A stretch of 64,000 bases of DNA, taken from Antitrichia curtipendula. Lineage: Eukaryota > Streptophyta > Bryopsida > Hypnales > Leucodontaceae. The stretch covers positions 20,232,981 to 20,296,980 of the forward strand of contig OX579640.1 in the NCBI GenBank assembly GCA_951230915.1, in the 5' to 3' direction. Shown here piece after piece: positions 62,255 to 64,000 of the stretch. A program made the translations under genes and the position numbers. The notes beneath the pieces were generated by a model, which did not search any database, was not told where the DNA came from, and saw nothing but the letters and a program-made list of their open reading frames with translations. Every line of letters starts with the position of its first letter. Position 1 is the first letter of the stretch.

Positions 62255-63975
62255 TCACGTAGACGAAGAAGACATTGAGTGAGAATGAACACTGCTATCA
62301 CTACTAGAGGTCTCCTCATCGGCTTCTTCAGCTTCCACATCTACAAATTCCAACACCCTAGGGTCTAAAGGAGTAGCCTTATTCCGTGTAGGGAGAAGGC
62401 GCTGGGATGCAAATTGAACTGCTAACGCCTCGGCATAGGGGGGAAGTAGGTACGGTTGCTCCGGACTAGGAAAAAAACCGGGCGAAGAGTACAATGGCCA
62501 GTGTTGCACCTCATTACTAATCATGCTGCATGGAAAAAAAAAGAGTTATAAATGTCTTAAGATAGGCCAAGGTGAAATGAACATGAACAAGTGCAAATTC
62601 AAAAAGGACTTACTTACTGAATCGAGATTTCTTGATAATATGTTGAACCACGACCTCCTCTGCATCTGGATCGTCAGAGGCCAATGTCACAGGTGCAGGT
62701 GTTACAGAAACAACATGAACTAGACGAATGAGAGGAGCCAACATTGCATCGAAGATGGCCTTGTCTTCTTCTAGGGCTATAATGTGCCTGTCTAGAAGCC
62801 TGCAAGCGTGGATTGAGGCCCCTGAAACATGAACATTGAATTGAAATTAAAATTTGACTACATCAAGTGCAACAGCTTTGACATGTAATTTGCATCATTA
62901 ACACGTGAAGGGTTGGTGCTACAATGTACCAGTTGAAGCCGTACAATCTAGAACCATGTCACCCGGGATAGATGACGCTTCAATGAACATGGCCATAAAT
63001 CGAGGGTCCTTCTCACGCGCCCCTCTCCACGGAGTACCCTTGTCCATGGCCATCGTTTCCGAGGTAGTGAAGTTTTGCATAATGTCGTCACGCTCAACAT
63101 CCACCCCGAGTGCAAGCAATGTCGGACAGGGCTGGAATGCAAACTTTGAAGGACCAACGTTCGGCAAGTTCCTCACAAACAACTAAATTCCGAAACGCAA
63201 CGTCTGCAAAACAAAACTGATCAATGTCACTTCAGCTCTTACTAGAATGTGAAAAATATTGAAGTGAAGCTAAGAACTTGGCACAAGAGGGGGACATTAC
63301 CGTCAATGAACGATCCAAGGGCGACGTTAAGTGCAAGCGATTTGCCCCCCACCATTCCTTCCGTAATTTGAAAGCATAGGGATCTGCATAGCTGCGGATG
63401 TCAGCTTGGGCTTGGGCCCTGTAAGGATAAATAATAAGTAGTGCCCCATCATCCTGTAAATGTCCATCGGCGAATTCAAAAAGAGATTCAAGCCAGGAAT
63501 CGGAGCGCTGATTCCACTTTGGAATCGCAGAAGGAGGCTTGGACACAGTAGGAACAAGTAGCCCTTCAGGCATGTCGGCGATGATGAGGTCCACCCGTGG
63601 TGACGTACTCCGAACTCCTTTGAAGGATCGATCTTTATCCACTGCGTGCTGCAATTAAGAGGAAATTCAGTATAATACACAAAAAGACAACAAGTGAGTG
63701 AAAATGACATTGTAGATGAGAGGAGAAGGCCGCACCTTTTCCATGAATTTTAGTATGTCATGGTAAAGCGGAGGCAGTGGATCAGCAAGAACTGCCGTTA
63801 GAGACGAGTTGCAAATGAATTCATCAATGGAGATGTCTGTGTCATTGACCAAGTCAATGACAGTGGGTCCACGAACTAAGCCCGCTTCCGTGAGTGCTAA
63901 TCGTTCCGATCCACGCTTCGAGCCTAGAAATGGATGTCTGCAATCGAGACCCCTGATCCACGACAGATGAACCGG
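62255..63975 (-). CDS. Beta-class (N4/N6 amino-type) methyltransferase-like protein, partial
   Basis: Exons in transcript order: <63975-63736, 63648-63301, 63203-62930, 62821-62614, 62525-62255; about 446 residues if the gene starts here, though the 5' end probably lies beyond the window. An N-terminal part (SERLALTEAGLVRGP, YHDILKF) precedes VDLIIADMPEG, placed like catalytic motif IV (DPPY) of DNA amino-methyltransferases. Then come a WWGANRLHLTSP block, GTPWRGAREKDPRFMAM and, C-terminal, DMVLDCTASTG followed by HIIALEEDKAIFDAM, which match motif X/I (VLDPFAGSG then IE). Motif IV before motif I is the beta-class order. The acidic tail ends in a Ser/Glu run. DMPE for DPPY and TASTG for FAGSG are degenerate. 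An in-frame TAG at 63185-63183 is present unless splicing uses that TAG as acceptor. Function is unknown. Confidence 0.6.
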
Positions 63976-64000
63976 CTATCGGTTGCTTTGGAGTCTGCTC

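Overview
The window is nuclear DNA of a land plant. It has many short exons split by GT-AG introns, a chloroplast protein-import GTPase (TOC34), a plastid pentatricopeptide-repeat (PPR) protein, a plant-type F-box protein, and AT-rich, transposon-littered spacers. A DNA-PKcs gene is present; this kinase is generally regarded as missing from Arabidopsis and other flowering plants. That points to a seed-free plant, most likely a bryophyte, but the species cannot be fixed from the sequence alone. All exon models were assembled by hand from reading frames, splice signals and family knowledge, and every junction quoted keeps frame.

Layout: 1-7119 (+) holds the C-terminal third of DNA-PKcs. 7120-11186 is AT-rich spacer with hairpin and TTAA-flanked elements. 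11187-13676 (-) is TOC34. 14043-17760 is spacer with three repeat structures. 17761-24043 (-) is the SART1/SNU66 (plant DOT2/MDF) splicing factor. 24261-25300 is a decayed duplicate of the TOC34 promoter and first three exons. 25494-31775 (+) is FAN1 nuclease in 16 exons. 32547-34302 holds three TTAA-flanked elements. 35053-36369 (-) is BRCC36, a K63-deubiquitinase without introns. 39916-43727 (-) is a chloroplast P-class PPR protein resembling BFA2 (At4g30825). 47926-49179 (-) is an F-box protein. 49180-61738 is a repeat-rich desert with nested foldback and terminal-inverted-repeat (TIR) elements. 61739-61926 is a tRNA-derived SINE. 62255-63975 (-) is an intron-containing gene for a beta-class (N4/N6 amino-type) methyltransferase-like protein running toward the right edge.

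Three DNA-damage genes (DNA-PKcs, FAN1, BRCC36) lie within about 36 kb, but there is no operon-like arrangement and the linkage may be chance. The strongest unexplained signals are: (1) a superfamily of non-autonomous elements flanked by TTAA and ending in CCC, with piggyBac-like hallmarks, including one insertion whose 4-bp target duplication is proved by an empty site inside the same window; (2) the methyltransferase-like gene with permuted motif order and degenerate catalytic motifs; (3) the TOC34 promoter duplicate between two housekeeping genes; (4) a conserved-looking S/T-Q phosphosite cluster in a plant DNA-PKcs.
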